Part shown: positions 19,284 through 28,400 of the stretch, piece after piece
How the letters are laid out: every line of letters begins with the position of its first letter
Position numbering within the stretch: position 1 is the first letter of the stretch
From: Snuella sedimenti
Lineage (GTDB): Bacteria; Bacteroidota; Bacteroidia; Flavobacteriales; Flavobacteriaceae
NCBI RefSeq assembly: GCF_016428595.1
Contig: NZ_JAELVQ010000002.1
Location: forward strand, 124,001-188,000
Direction of reading: 5' to 3'
Length of the DNA: 64,000 bases
Notes under the pieces: generated by a model
The model's database searches: none
What the model saw: only the letters and a program-made list of their open reading frames with translations
Told to the model about the DNA's origin: nothing
Translations under genes and position numbers: made by a program

Positions 19284-20210
19284 ATGAAAGTAACAGTAGT
19301 AGGAGCAGGAGCAGTAGGTGCCAGTTGTGCAGAGTATATTGCTATTAAAGATTTTGCTTCAGAGGTCGTTTTATTGGATATTAAAGAAGGCTATGCTGAA
19401 GGAAAAGCTATGGATTTAATGCAAACCGCATCATTAAATGGGTTTGATACCAAAATCACGGGAATCACTAACGATTATAGCCTAACGGCAGATAGTGATA
19501 TATGTGTTATTACCTCAGGAATACCGCGTAAGCCGGGAATGACACGAGAAGAATTGATAGGCATCAATGCAGGCATTGTAAAAACCGTTGCATCAAGTCT
19601 AATTGCGCATTCTCCAAATACGATTATTATTGTTGTAAGTAACCCTATGGATACGATGACCTATTTGGTACATAAGTCAACCAACCTACCTAAAAATAGA
19701 ATTATTGGTATGGGAGGTGCATTGGATTCAGCACGTTTTAAATACAGATTGGCAGAAGCACTAGACGCACCAATAAGCGATGTGGATGGTATGGTGATAG
19801 GCGGACATAGTGATACGGGTATGGTGCCATTAACTTCTCATGCTACAAGAAACAGTGTTAAAGTATCAGAATTTTTAAGTGAAGAACGCTTAGAGCAAGT
19901 GGCAGCCGATACTAAAGTAGGTGGAGCAACCCTTACCAAATTATTGGGAACATCCGCTTGGTATGCTCCAGGAGCGGCAGTAAGTGGTTTGGTACAAGCC
20001 ATTGCTTGCGATCAAAAGAAATTATTCCCATGTTCAACATTGTTGGAAGGGGAATACCAATTAGAAGACATTTGTATAGGAGTGCCGGTAATTTTAGGTA
20101 AAAATGGTATTGAGCGTATTGTTGATATACCTTTAAGCGATGCCGAAAAAGAACACATGCAGGCTAGTGCCGAAGGTGTTAGGAAAACAAACGGATTGTT
20201 AGAATTTTAA
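19284..20210 (+). CDS. mdh: Malate dehydrogenase
   Basis: A TCA-cycle NAD-dependent enzyme interconverting malate and oxaloacetate; 308 aa, the normal length of the LDH-like MDH type. The Rossmann motif is GAGAVGASCAEYIA, with an acidic D35 at the end of beta-2 for NAD. The active site shows 'SGIPRKPGMTREELI' (Arg residues of the mobile loop), 'VSNPMDTMTYL', and the catalytic His in 'VIGGHSDTGMVPL'. It is monocistronic, with a promoter and a downstream terminator. Confidence 0.95.
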   Translation: MKVTVVGAGAVGASCAEYIAIKDFASEVVLLDIKEGYAEGKAMDLMQTASLNGFDTKITGITNDYSLTADSDICVITSGIPRKPGMTREELIGINAGIVKTVASSLIAHSPNTIIIVVSNPMDTMTYLVHKSTNLPKNRIIGMGGALDSARFKYRLAEALDAPISDVDGMVIGGHSDTGMVPLTSHATRNSVKVSEFLSEERLEQVAADTKVGGATLTKLLGTSAWYAPGAAVSGLVQAIACDQKKLFPCSTLLEGEYQLEDICIGVPVILGKNGIERIVDIPLSDAEKEHMQASAEGVRKTNGLLEF

Positions 20211-20265
20211 TATTCAATAATTTAAAAATAGCCATTGTGCGTTTGGATTGAACTAGTTTCAATAA

Positions 20266-20384
20266 TGTCTGTTCGAGTGATTTTTTGATAAAAAAATAGT
20301 ATCGAGAACTATTTTAAAGGCTAAAATTCTTATTCTCGATACAAATTTTACTCGTTTCAATCGTAAAGAGCACTCGAATTGACA
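20266..20384. repeat. Nested inverted-repeat intergenic element
   Basis: Outer arms TGTCTGTTCGAGTG (20266-20279) and CACTCGAATTGACA (20371-20384) pair at 12 of 14 positions. Inner arms GTATCGAGAA (20299-20308) and TTCTCGATAC (20333-20342) pair perfectly. The whole could fold into one long hairpin with bulges. It contains no coding frame, and I saw no second copy in this window. Layout and wording resemble dispersed non-coding repeats of Flavobacteriaceae that I have seen, but this needs a genome search. Confidence 0.6.
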
Positions 20385-20430
20385 GGGTTTTATTAAAATG
20401 CACAAAGGATTTAAAAATAGATATTTATAT

Positions 20431-20459
20431 AAAGACTGTAGAAATACAGTCTTTATTTT
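20431..20459 (+). terminator. Terminator with GAAA tetraloop upstream of the 20472 gene
   Basis: The AAAGACTGTA/TACAGTCTTT perfect stem with a GAAA loop is followed by ATTTTT. It probably ends transcripts from mdh. Confidence 0.8.
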
Positions 20460-20467
20460 TATATTTG
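20460..20467 (+). promoter_or_regulatory. Promoter -7 box directly before the 20472 gene
   Basis: TATATTTG fits TAnnTTTG and ends 4 bases before the ATG. If used, the transcript would be leaderless or nearly so. Confidence 0.5.
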
Positions 20468-20471
20468 GCGC

Positions 20472-21077
20472 ATGAACAAAAAATGGTACTTTGGTGCTCT
20501 TACAATTATCCTAATCGTATTAGGTGTTTACCAGAACGGCGTTTCTGGACCTAATCAGGAGGTTGTATTGAAATTCTCAGATGCAAATATCACATCTGAT
20601 GAAGCCCAAAGCGCTATTATGGCTGTTAAAAATCAATTGCAGACCATTGGAATTGATGCGGTTCAGGTACAAGAGCTAAGCAACGGAGAGTTTAAAATAA
20701 CCTATTACAGTGCGACCGATGTTGAATTTATAAAAGAAAAGCTTTCAGAATCTAAAGCACTCAAATCAGGTTATTTATCTGCGAACAAACACGAAAGGTC
20801 TCCTAATGACGATTCAAAGCAGTATAAGCTCGATGTATTCGAAATCCATAAAGGGAATGATGTGCCTTCTGGATTGGATGGGAAATGTGTTTTGAATGTA
20901 AAACAGGATTTCGATAGGTTCTATAATCCCAACCTTTATAACTTTAACAATGAAATAGATGCTAAGGACGAGGATAAAACCGTTAAAGTAGCATTTAAGG
21001 TGTGCCGCACTATTGCGGTAGCACTAGATACAACTTCACGTAATATACCAGAAGTCAGGGCTGGACCATTGGCTTAA
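20472..21077 (+). CDS. Small membrane-anchored protein next to secDF, function unknown
   Basis: A protein of 201 aa with one N-terminal transmembrane helix (about residues 5-22) and a periplasmic domain. The segment about 30-95 ('VVLKFSDANITSDEAQSAIMAVKNQLQTIGIDAVQVQELSNGEFKI' in character) has the strand-helix-strand layout of the SecD P1 base ('VLRKRIDEFGV..PNIQ..G..RI.VELPG'), which the neighbouring gene also contains. A role beside SecDF is a guess from this and from position. The spacing to secDF is 192 bases, so it may be transcribed separately. No named family recognised. Confidence 0.7.
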   Translation: MNKKWYFGALTIILIVLGVYQNGVSGPNQEVVLKFSDANITSDEAQSAIMAVKNQLQTIGIDAVQVQELSNGEFKITYYSATDVEFIKEKLSESKALKSGYLSANKHERSPNDDSKQYKLDVFEIHKGNDVPSGLDGKCVLNVKQDFDRFYNPNLYNFNNEIDAKDEDKTVKVAFKVCRTIAVALDTTSRNIPEVRAGPLA

Positions 21078-21269
21078 GGAAATGAGGTGCTAGTATATTT
21101 TACTTCTTACTACTATGCCTCCAGTTAAAATTTCAAATTATACTTTTAAGTATACCATTACTTTCTAAATAATATTATTTAGGAAATACATTTAAGATTA
21201 ACCATAAAACATGTACGTAACAAGATTTGTATTGTTACAAGAAACATTTAAAACTAAAAAAACATAAAG

Positions 21270-24266
21270 ATGCAAAATAAAGGACTAGTAAAATTATTTG
21301 CAGTTTTATTCGGGTTGGTTAGTATTTACCAACTATCCTTTACATTTAAGGCGAATCAGATTGAAAAAAATGCAGAAGAGATTGCTATAACTAAAATTCC
21401 AGATACTGAAGAAAATTATAGAGTTAAACGAAGTGCAGAAGAAGCTAACTATTTAGAGTCTATTGCGACAGATACCGTTTTTAATATAGGTATTGCTAAA
21501 TTCACTTATAATGAGGTGAAAGCTAAAGCCATGAATTTAGGTTTGGACCTAAAAGGTGGTTTAAACGTTATTCTACAGATATCTGTAAAAGACATATTAA
21601 AAGGACTGGCTAACCATACGACCAATCCTGCTTTTAACCAGGCCTTAGATAATGCTTCCGAGCTCCAAAAGGATAGTCAAAATACTTATTTAGAGGATTT
21701 TTTCATCGCATTTGATGCCATTAAAGGCGATACTAAGTTAGCATCACCAGACATTTTCTACACCAAGGAGCTTGATGGGGAAATTAATGGTACGATGAGC
21801 GATGATGAGGTAAAACAAGTTATAGGAAGAAAAATAGATGAATCCATCGTTTCGGCTTTTGAAGTATTACGTAAGCGTATTGATGAGTTTGGTGTAACAT
21901 CTCCAAACATACAACGTTTAGGGACTTCAGGGCGTATTTTAGTTGAATTGCCAGGTGTTAAAGATGTTGAGCGTGCCACAAGTCTTTTACAAAGTACGGC
22001 GCAATTAGAGTTTTGGGATGCCTATAAAGGAGAGCAGTTCTTTCCGTTTTTAGCCCAAGCAAATGAGGTTTTAAAAGAGATTGTCGATACACAAGAAACT
22101 ACAGAAGAATTAAAAAGTGAAGACGCCGAAGATGCTACCGATTCTAAGATTGATGAACTTTTAGGAGATGCAGAAACCGATTCTACCGCTGTTGCCAGTG
22201 TAAACCCAATTTTCGATTTAATTAAAGGACAAGGTTACCCAGGAGGACCTGTTCTCGCTAAGTTCGAGTTAAAGGACAGGGAAACACTTTTAAACTATTT
22301 GAATTCAAAAGAAGTAAGGGCCTTGTTACCTGCCGAGCAACGCTATGTTAAGTTTGCGTTTGGGAAGCCTGAAAAAAATAGTGAGCTTGTCGATTTATAT
22401 GCTTTGGTTGGTAATAGAGATAATGTGCCACCGTTAAGTGGTGCCGTGGTTACCGATGCGAGAAACCAATTTAGCCCAACAGGTAAGTCTGAAGTATCTA
22501 TGCAAATGAATGCTAAAGGAGCTAAGATATGGGAAGAAATGACTGGTGAGGCATACGCGACTAAAGGAAACATAGCAATCGTGCTAGATAATATTGTGTA
22601 CTCAGCACCAACAGTTAGCACTGGTCCTATCGCTGGTGGAAGTTCTTCAATTTCAGGTGATTTTACCTTGAATGAAGCGATCGATTTAGCAAACGTATTG
22701 CGTGCAGGTAAATTACCAGCTTCGGCCGATATTATTCAAAGTGATGTTGTGGGACCATCTTTAGGTCAAGAAGCTATCGATAGTGGTAGTATGTCATTCT
22801 TAATAGCCTTGGTATTAGTGTTATTATGGATGGTATTTTATTATGGGAAAGTTGGTGTTTTCTCAGACATAGCAATGTTATTAAATATCTTGTTGATTTT
22901 TGGTATTTTATCTGGTCTAGGAGCGGTACTAACCTTACCTGGTATAGCCGGTATTGTACTTACCATAGGTATGTCGGTAGATGCCAACGTACTTATTTTT
23001 GAACGTATTCGAGAAGAGATAGCAAAAGGGAAAGCTTATAAAGAGGCCATTCAAGATGGATTTAGTAATGCACTATCCTCAATTTTAGATGCTAACATTA
23101 CGACTGGTTTAACAGCCTTAATCTTATTCGTTTTTGGAACGGGACCAATCAAAGGGTTTGCTACTACTTTGTTAATTGGTATAGGTACTTCTTTATTTAC
23201 AGCGATCTTTATTACCCGTTTACTAATAGATTGGTATGTAAATAGAGGCGGGAAACTAAACTTTTCGACATTTATTACTAAAAACCTTTTTAGAAATATT
23301 AATGTAGAGTTCCTTAGAAAGCGAAAAATTGCTTACATCATTTCAGGAGTAATAATCGTTATAGGCTTAGGGTCTTTGTTTTCTAATGGCTTAGACCAAG
23401 GGGTTGATTTTGTTGGAGGAAGAACTTATCAGGTACGTTTTGCGCAGGATGTAAGTGCATCTGAAATAACAAGTGTTTTGTCTAAACCAGATGTATTTGG
23501 AAGTGCCGATGCTAAAACTGTTGGTGAGGCTAACAACTTAAAAATCACGACGAAGTACAAAGTTGATGAAACAGGTAAAGAAGTAGATGAAGAAATAAGA
23601 AGTAAACTGTTTACAGCTTTACAACCCTATTTACCAAATTTAACATACGAAGCGTTTATTGATAATACTAGTGATACTAAAACAGTAGGTATCATGGAGC
23701 AATATAAGGTGAGCCCAACGATTGCTGATGATATTAAGCAAGCATCCTTCTGGGCGATTTTAGGATCTTTAATCGTAGTATTCCTTTACATCTTATTACG
23801 TTTTAAAAGGTGGCAGTATTCACTTGGTGCGGTAGCCGCTGTATTTCACGATGTATTAATTGTATTGGGTGTGTTCTCTATAACATACCGATTCATGCCA
23901 TTTAGTATGGAAATCGATCAAGCATTTATAGCAGCTATCCTAACGGTAATTGGTTATTCCCTGAATGATACCGTGGTTGTTTTCGATAGAATACGTGAGT
24001 ATTTTAACGAGCACACTTCTTGGGAGTTCAATAAAGTTGTAGATGTATCTCTAAGTAGCACATTGAGTAGAACCTTAAACACCTCTTTAACGACTTTGGT
24101 TGTATTATTAGCAATCTTTATCTTTGGAGGCGATTCTATTAGAGGCTTTATGTTTGCATTAATTGTGGGCGTTATTGTCGGTACATACTCTTCATTGTTT
24201 ATTGCAACACCCGTTATGTTCGATTCAGTTCAAAAACTAGAAGATAAAAAGAAGAAAAATAGCTAA
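21270..24266 (+). CDS. secDF: Fused protein translocase SecDF
   Basis: A single 998-aa chain of SecD (about 1-650) and SecF (about 690-998), the RND-type proton-driven accessory of the Sec translocon that aids release of exported proteins. The SecD half shows the first transmembrane helix, 'GLDLKGGLNVIL', P1-domain segments 'VLRKRIDEFGVTSPNIQR', and 'SMSFLIALVLVLLWMVFYY' with 'IVLTIGMSVDANVLIFERIREE'. The SecF half shows 'GVDFVGGRTYQVRF' and 'VIGYSLNDTVVVFDRIRE'. The paired Asp residues expected for proton flow are present in both halves. The fusion is usual in Bacteroidota. A strong terminator follows. Confidence 0.95.
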   Translation: MQNKGLVKLFAVLFGLVSIYQLSFTFKANQIEKNAEEIAITKIPDTEENYRVKRSAEEANYLESIATDTVFNIGIAKFTYNEVKAKAMNLGLDLKGGLNVILQISVKDILKGLANHTTNPAFNQALDNASELQKDSQNTYLEDFFIAFDAIKGDTKLASPDIFYTKELDGEINGTMSDDEVKQVIGRKIDESIVSAFEVLRKRIDEFGVTSPNIQRLGTSGRILVELPGVKDVERATSLLQSTAQLEFWDAYKGEQFFPFLAQANEVLKEIVDTQETTEELKSEDAEDATDSKIDELLGDAETDSTAVASVNPIFDLIKGQGYPGGPVLAKFELKDRETLLNYLNSKEVRALLPAEQRYVKFAFGKPEKNSELVDLYALVGNRDNVPPLSGAVVTDARNQFSPTGKSEVSMQMNAKGAKIWEEMTGEAYATKGNIAIVLDNIVYSAPTVSTGPIAGGSSSISGDFTLNEAIDLANVLRAGKLPASADIIQSDVVGPSLGQEAIDSGSMSFLIALVLVLLWMVFYYGKVGVFSDIAMLLNILLIFGILSGLGAVLTLPGIAGIVLTIGMSVDANVLIFERIREEIAKGKAYKEAIQDGFSNALSSILDANITTGLTALILFVFGTGPIKGFATTLLIGIGTSLFTAIFITRLLIDWYVNRGGKLNFSTFITKNLFRNINVEFLRKRKIAYIISGVIIVIGLGSLFSNGLDQGVDFVGGRTYQVRFAQDVSASEITSVLSKPDVFGSADAKTVGEANNLKITTKYKVDETGKEVDEEIRSKLFTALQPYLPNLTYEAFIDNTSDTKTVGIMEQYKVSPTIADDIKQASFWAILGSLIVVFLYILLRFKRWQYSLGAVAAVFHDVLIVLGVFSITYRFMPFSMEIDQAFIAAILTVIGYSLNDTVVVFDRIREYFNEHTSWEFNKVVDVSLSSTLSRTLNTSLTTLVVLLAIFIFGGDSIRGFMFALIVGVIVGTYSSLFIATPVMFDSVQKLEDKKKKNS

Positions 24267-24288
24267 CTCAAATTTTTTCTTTATTATG

Positions 24289-24323
24289 AAGCCCATCTCC
24301 AATTTGGTTGATGGGCTTTTTTA
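24289..24323 (+). terminator. Terminator after secDF
   Basis: The AAGCCCATC/GATGGGCTT stem is followed by TTTTTATTTTT. Confidence 0.88.
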
Positions 24324-24399
24324 TTTTTGACGTGATAGTAGAGGAGACCATTCAATTAACGTATACCGTATATTTTTATAAAGTATAATATAGAGAACC

Positions 24400-25464
24400 C
24401 TAAATTATGTCCAAATCTGATTTTTCGTAAACTTTATTTAAATATTGAAATTTACCGAATTGGTATTTAGATTCGATACCTAGTTGCTTTTCGCATTTAT
24501 ATTTATCTGAAAATTCAATTAACTTACCTTTAGAACTTATCTTATTAATGTTTTTCAATAAATTATTATAAATATTAAAAAGAAGGTCATCAGTGAAAAT
24601 CAAATCTTCTTTTGTTATTTCTTTAAATTTTCCATCATGAACATAATCACATCTTTTTTTGTACATCTCACTAATCCTAGTTTCAATTTGATTGGTTTCC
24701 CACTTCTCATACCAATCTAGAAGGTATCTAGTCCTTTCAATAATTTTATCTTCAATTTTTTCAGATTGATTTACCAATAACATTTCTAAGGCTATAATGT
24801 TTTTTAAAAATGATTCTGGAATGTCATGGGAATTTAAACTTTTGCCAATCATCTTTGCAACTGAAATCAAAAGATTTCTCCACTTTGAATTTATCTCTAC
24901 TTCTCGATTTATTATAGCTAAAAGCTTGTGATAATAGAAATTATTATGAAACTCTTTCCATCTCTCGTTTAATTCAAGTGGTAAAGGGTGTAAAGATTTA
25001 CTGCCTAATATCAGTCTTAAATTTTTTTTGTCAATCAACAATGTTTTGTTACGAAGTGAGTATTCTGAATTCTTTATTTGGATCTTATAATGAAATCTTC
25101 TAGTCGAGAAACCAAGCGAGGAAAAAGTAATTAGGTCTATTGCGTCTTCAATTAATCTAATATTGTCAAAATATTTTTCTTTTGGTACACCTGTAAAGTT
25201 TAAGACCGCGTAGGTTTGAGAGAATTCAAAAAAATCTCTAAGACTAATTTTATACCGTTTCGGAGTATTAACTCCAATATTGCCAAGTTTTGAGATTGGA
25301 ATTTGAATACCCAATCTTTTTCTTATCCTTGGTAATCTACTCTTTGAAACGAAAATTACATTACCAACTTTTAATTCGTTGGATATTGTGCCAGTGAGTT
25401 TTAAACCTGAAATGGGAACTATAAACAACCACTCACTATTTGAGTCAGAACTATTTTGCATCAT
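24400..25464 (-). CDS. HEPN-domain protein (Apea-like), function unknown
   Basis: A protein of 354 aa, very rich in I, K and N compared with its neighbours. The C-terminal third reads like an Apea-like HEPN domain: a helix 'FLKNIIALEMLLVNQ', a second helix with 'RTRYLLDWYEKWE', then 'RISEMYKKRCDYVHDG', which contains the R-x4-H signature (R..H) of HEPN ribonucleases and toxins. The N-terminal two thirds have no family I recognise. It follows the sulfatase on the same strand with 26 bases between. A TTG 15 bases upstream is a possible alternative start. No antitoxin-like partner is adjacent. Confidence 0.7.
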   Translation of the reverse strand: MMQNSSDSNSEWLFIVPISGLKLTGTISNELKVGNVIFVSKSRLPRIRKRLGIQIPISKLGNIGVNTPKRYKISLRDFFEFSQTYAVLNFTGVPKEKYFDNIRLIEDAIDLITFSSLGFSTRRFHYKIQIKNSEYSLRNKTLLIDKKNLRLILGSKSLHPLPLELNERWKEFHNNFYYHKLLAIINREVEINSKWRNLLISVAKMIGKSLNSHDIPESFLKNIIALEMLLVNQSEKIEDKIIERTRYLLDWYEKWETNQIETRISEMYKKRCDYVHDGKFKEITKEDLIFTDDLLFNIYNNLLKNINKISSKGKLIEFSDKYKCEKQLGIESKYQFGKFQYLNKVYEKSDLDII

Positions 25465-25490
25465 ATTAGATTTTGTCAAATCTACACAAA

Positions 25491-26924
25491 CTACGGATAT
25501 ACAACCCCTAAATCATTTGTTCTTACTTTTTCTAGCTTCTTTTTTAGTTTCTTTTTAAAGAAAGCAACGGTTTTGGCATACTCTGGCATGTTGGCTAAGT
25601 TTGTATATTGCTTTGGGTCGTTCTCCATATCAAATAGCTCTATACCGGCTGAAGCATCTTCATTGTATTGAATATAAGCCCATTTTTTAGTTCTTAATAA
25701 AAACGATTTACCGCCTTGTGTTACGCTAAATGCCATATCCCTAACACTGTGTTGGGGCCTGTCTAAGGTTTTGGTTAAACTTTTCCCTTGAATGTACTTA
25801 GGGTATTTTAATCCCGCCAGTTCCGAAATGGTAGGGTAAAGGTCAAGTAGCTCTACAAACGAATGGCATACCTGTGGTTGTTTGCCGGGAACTTTAATGA
25901 TTAAAGGGACACGTACCGATTCTTCATGTAAGCTTACTTTCATCCAAAAATCGTGTTCTCCTAGATGAAATCCGTGGTCTGAGGTGAAAATAACAATAGT
26001 GTTATCTTCCAGTCCCTCATCCTTAAGTGCTTTTAATACTTTGCCTACTTGTGCATCCATATAAGAAACCGAGGCGTAATAAGCGGCTACAGCTTTTTTT
26101 TCTTGTTCAAGAGACATTTCGGCATTGACACTCGTTACGTAATTAATGCCTCTTTTGGGGATGTCGTCCCAATCGCCCTTTACTTTTTTGGGCATTACGA
26201 CTTCCTCATAAGGATAAGGCGTAAAGTAGGATTTAGGAGCAACAAAAGGAACGTGTGGTCTAACAAAGCCTACTGCCAGAAAGAATGGCTCATTTTTATG
26301 TTCCTTAATTAAAGCTACTGCTTTTTTGGCTGTCTTTCCATCCGAATGAACAAGGTCGTCTCCTTCGGCTTTTACAATGGTCATAACATTGCCGCCTTTG
26401 CGTTCAATTTTACCGTCGGGGTTGTTCTGTACCAATTCGGCATCTCCAATTGCTTTCCATTCTGGCCCTTGACTGTTATAGCGTTCGGTCCAAGAAGCCT
26501 GATCGTCTTGTCCGTTCGATCCTGTTTCAATGTCTATGGGAACTCCCATGTGGTATATTTTACTAACTCGGGCTGTGTAATAACCGTTGTCTTTAAATAA
26601 TTGAGACCATGTTTTTCGATTGGGTCCAATATTTTCACGTCCGCTTACATAACCAAACGTTTTGGTAGCATTGGGGTAGTAACCAGACATAAGCGATGCT
26701 CTGGAGGGGCCACAAACGGGATATTGTGTGTATGCTTTGGTATAAAGCGTACCTTCAGAAGCTAATTGATCGATATTAGGTGTATGGCAAGCTTTATTTT
26801 CATAGGAAGAAACAGCCGTAGCCGTTAAATCATCCGAAATTATGAACAAGATGTTAGGCTTTTTATCTTGAGTGTAGGCAATCCCGCTAATTAGAAATAA
26901 CAGTAATATTAATTGTTTCATCAT
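25491..26924 (-). CDS. Sulfatase (family S1, iduronate-2-sulfatase-like), exported
   Basis: A protein of 477 aa with a signal peptide ending near GIAYTQ. The formylglycine motif is C71-G-P-S-R, preceded by metal ligands in 'FIISDDLT' and followed by 'SGYYPN'. The metal site is completed by 'VIFTSDHGFHLGEHDFWMK'. It would cleave sulfate esters from sulfated sugars in the periplasm and needs a formylglycine-generating enzyme elsewhere; the NirV-like gene in this window lacks obvious catalytic cysteines for that. It is the end of the nrnA-gldI-PPIase-lgt-DUF192 gene row, with a 7-base gap. Confidence 0.92.
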   Translation of the reverse strand: MMKQLILLLFLISGIAYTQDKKPNILFIISDDLTATAVSSYENKACHTPNIDQLASEGTLYTKAYTQYPVCGPSRASLMSGYYPNATKTFGYVSGRENIGPNRKTWSQLFKDNGYYTARVSKIYHMGVPIDIETGSNGQDDQASWTERYNSQGPEWKAIGDAELVQNNPDGKIERKGGNVMTIVKAEGDDLVHSDGKTAKKAVALIKEHKNEPFFLAVGFVRPHVPFVAPKSYFTPYPYEEVVMPKKVKGDWDDIPKRGINYVTSVNAEMSLEQEKKAVAAYYASVSYMDAQVGKVLKALKDEGLEDNTIVIFTSDHGFHLGEHDFWMKVSLHEESVRVPLIIKVPGKQPQVCHSFVELLDLYPTISELAGLKYPKYIQGKSLTKTLDRPQHSVRDMAFSVTQGGKSFLLRTKKWAYIQYNEDASAGIELFDMENDPKQYTNLANMPEYAKTVAFFKKKLKKKLEKVRTNDLGVVYP

Positions 26925-26931
26925 GCAAATT

Positions 26932-27420
26932 TTATTTAGTATAACCTATGCTATCACCAATGGCTAATCCCCAAATATCCACTAGACCAGCATTCACTTC
27001 CAAGACATGTTTGGCAGGTGCGTTTGAAGGTAAAGAGGTCTCGTCAAAAGGTTTGGCATTTTTTTGAAAGCTAACAATCGTATTCTTGTCACTTATATAA
27101 ATGATGTCTAGTGGGAAACGAGTATTTTTCATGTAAAAATAACGCTCTTGAGCATCTTTAAACACAAAAAGCATGCCTTGGTTGTTTAGCATTGCATTCC
27201 TGTACATCAAGCCCGTTTGAATATCGTAGTCCGTATCGGCTATTTCAATATCAAGCGAAACTTTTAAGGTGTCACTAGAAGATTTAAAAATACTGAGCTC
27301 ACCTTCTTTTTTAAAGTGCACTTCCGTTTGTTTTATTTCTTTTTTACCTTCTTTACAAGAATGTATGCTAATGTTTAAGCACAAAATGAAGGATAATACT
27401 ATTACCGATTTAACATGCAT
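26932..27420 (-). CDS. DUF192 family lipoprotein
   Basis: A protein of 162 aa with a lipobox near 'NISIHSC'. The DUF192 core is clear: 'EIADTDYDIQTGLMYR..ML..QGMLFVF.......FYMKNTRFPLDIIYI', then 'ETSLPSNAPAKHVLEVNAGLVDIWGLAIGD'. The function of the family is not established; it forms a small beta barrel. Its 5-base spacing after lgt suggests one transcript. Confidence 0.9.
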   Translation of the reverse strand: MHVKSVIVLSFILCLNISIHSCKEGKKEIKQTEVHFKKEGELSIFKSSSDTLKVSLDIEIADTDYDIQTGLMYRNAMLNNQGMLFVFKDAQERYFYMKNTRFPLDIIYISDKNTIVSFQKNAKPFDETSLPSNAPAKHVLEVNAGLVDIWGLAIGDSIGYTK

Positions 27421-27425
27421 TTTTA

Positions 27426-28352
27426 TTACTTAACTGCAGATTTTGGTTTGTATATAAACATAAAATAGAATCCTAATAAAACAAATGGAATACTTAGCCA
27501 TTGTCCGGTATTTAAAGCCCATGAAGCTCTTTCGTCGACTTGTGCTTCTTTAACAAATTCAACAAAAAATCGGATGGTCCATAATAAAACCAAGAACAGT
27601 CCAAATAGAAATCCTGTTTGCTCACTTTTGGGTGTTTTAGTGTAGACATACCATAAAATTAAAAATACGAAAACATAGCAAAACGATTCGTATAATTGGG
27701 CTGGATGACGATAAGGAACAGCTTCTAAAAGGCTTTGGAATTTTGGGTTGTCCGTTACTGCGTTATAGGCTTTTTGAACGTCTTTAATTCCGGTTAGTCT
27801 TACAATCTCACTTTTGTAATAGTAATCTTGGATAAAACGAACCCCAAAGTTAGAATCGGTTACTTTGCCAATAATTTCAGAGTTTATAAAGTTACCTATA
27901 CGTATAAAAATAGCTCCAGAGGCCACCGATATAACAACCCTATCTAAAATCCACAATAAGGATTTGTAGGTGTATTTTCTGCGATACAGGTACATCCCTA
28001 TTATTATTCCTATGGCAGCGCCATGACTAGCAAGCCCTTGAAACCCCGTAAATTCAAAACCGCCTTTAAACTTAAAGGGGAGAAAAATACTAAAAAAATC
28101 CTGCGTTATTAACTCCGATTGGTAAAAGAGTACATGCCCTAAGCGCGCACCAATCATAGTAGCTAGAACTGTATAAATAAATAAAGGGTCTAAATAATCC
28201 AAAGATACTTTTTCCTTTGTAAAGATACGTTTCATAATATACCAACCTATAACAAAGGCTACCACCCACATGAGGCTGTAAAAATGGAGTTTAAAATTTC
28301 CAACAATGTCAATTCCGGTTATAGGGTTCCAATCAAATTTTAATAAGTACAT
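27426..28352 (-). CDS. lgt: Prolipoprotein diacylglyceryl transferase
   Basis: An inner-membrane enzyme (308 aa) that moves diacylglycerol from phosphatidylglycerol to the lipobox Cys of prolipoproteins. It has seven or so transmembrane helices. The Lgt signature region 'IGNFINSEIIGK' contains the conserved R-x-G-N-F-x-N-x-E pattern, and 'YRHPAQLYES' gives the HPxxLYE motif. An insert of about 35 residues follows 'GVRFIQDYYYKSE', which seems usual for flavobacteria. Many lipoproteins in this window would be its substrates. Confidence 0.95.
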   Translation of the reverse strand: MYLLKFDWNPITGIDIVGNFKLHFYSLMWVVAFVIGWYIMKRIFTKEKVSLDYLDPLFIYTVLATMIGARLGHVLFYQSELITQDFFSIFLPFKFKGGFEFTGFQGLASHGAAIGIIIGMYLYRRKYTYKSLLWILDRVVISVASGAIFIRIGNFINSEIIGKVTDSNFGVRFIQDYYYKSEIVRLTGIKDVQKAYNAVTDNPKFQSLLEAVPYRHPAQLYESFCYVFVFLILWYVYTKTPKSEQTGFLFGLFLVLLWTIRFFVEFVKEAQVDERASWALNTGQWLSIPFVLLGFYFMFIYKPKSAVK

Positions 28353-28400
28353 GGTTTTTATATTTTAACGTAGCTTAACGGCTTTTGTTTTTATTGCGTG

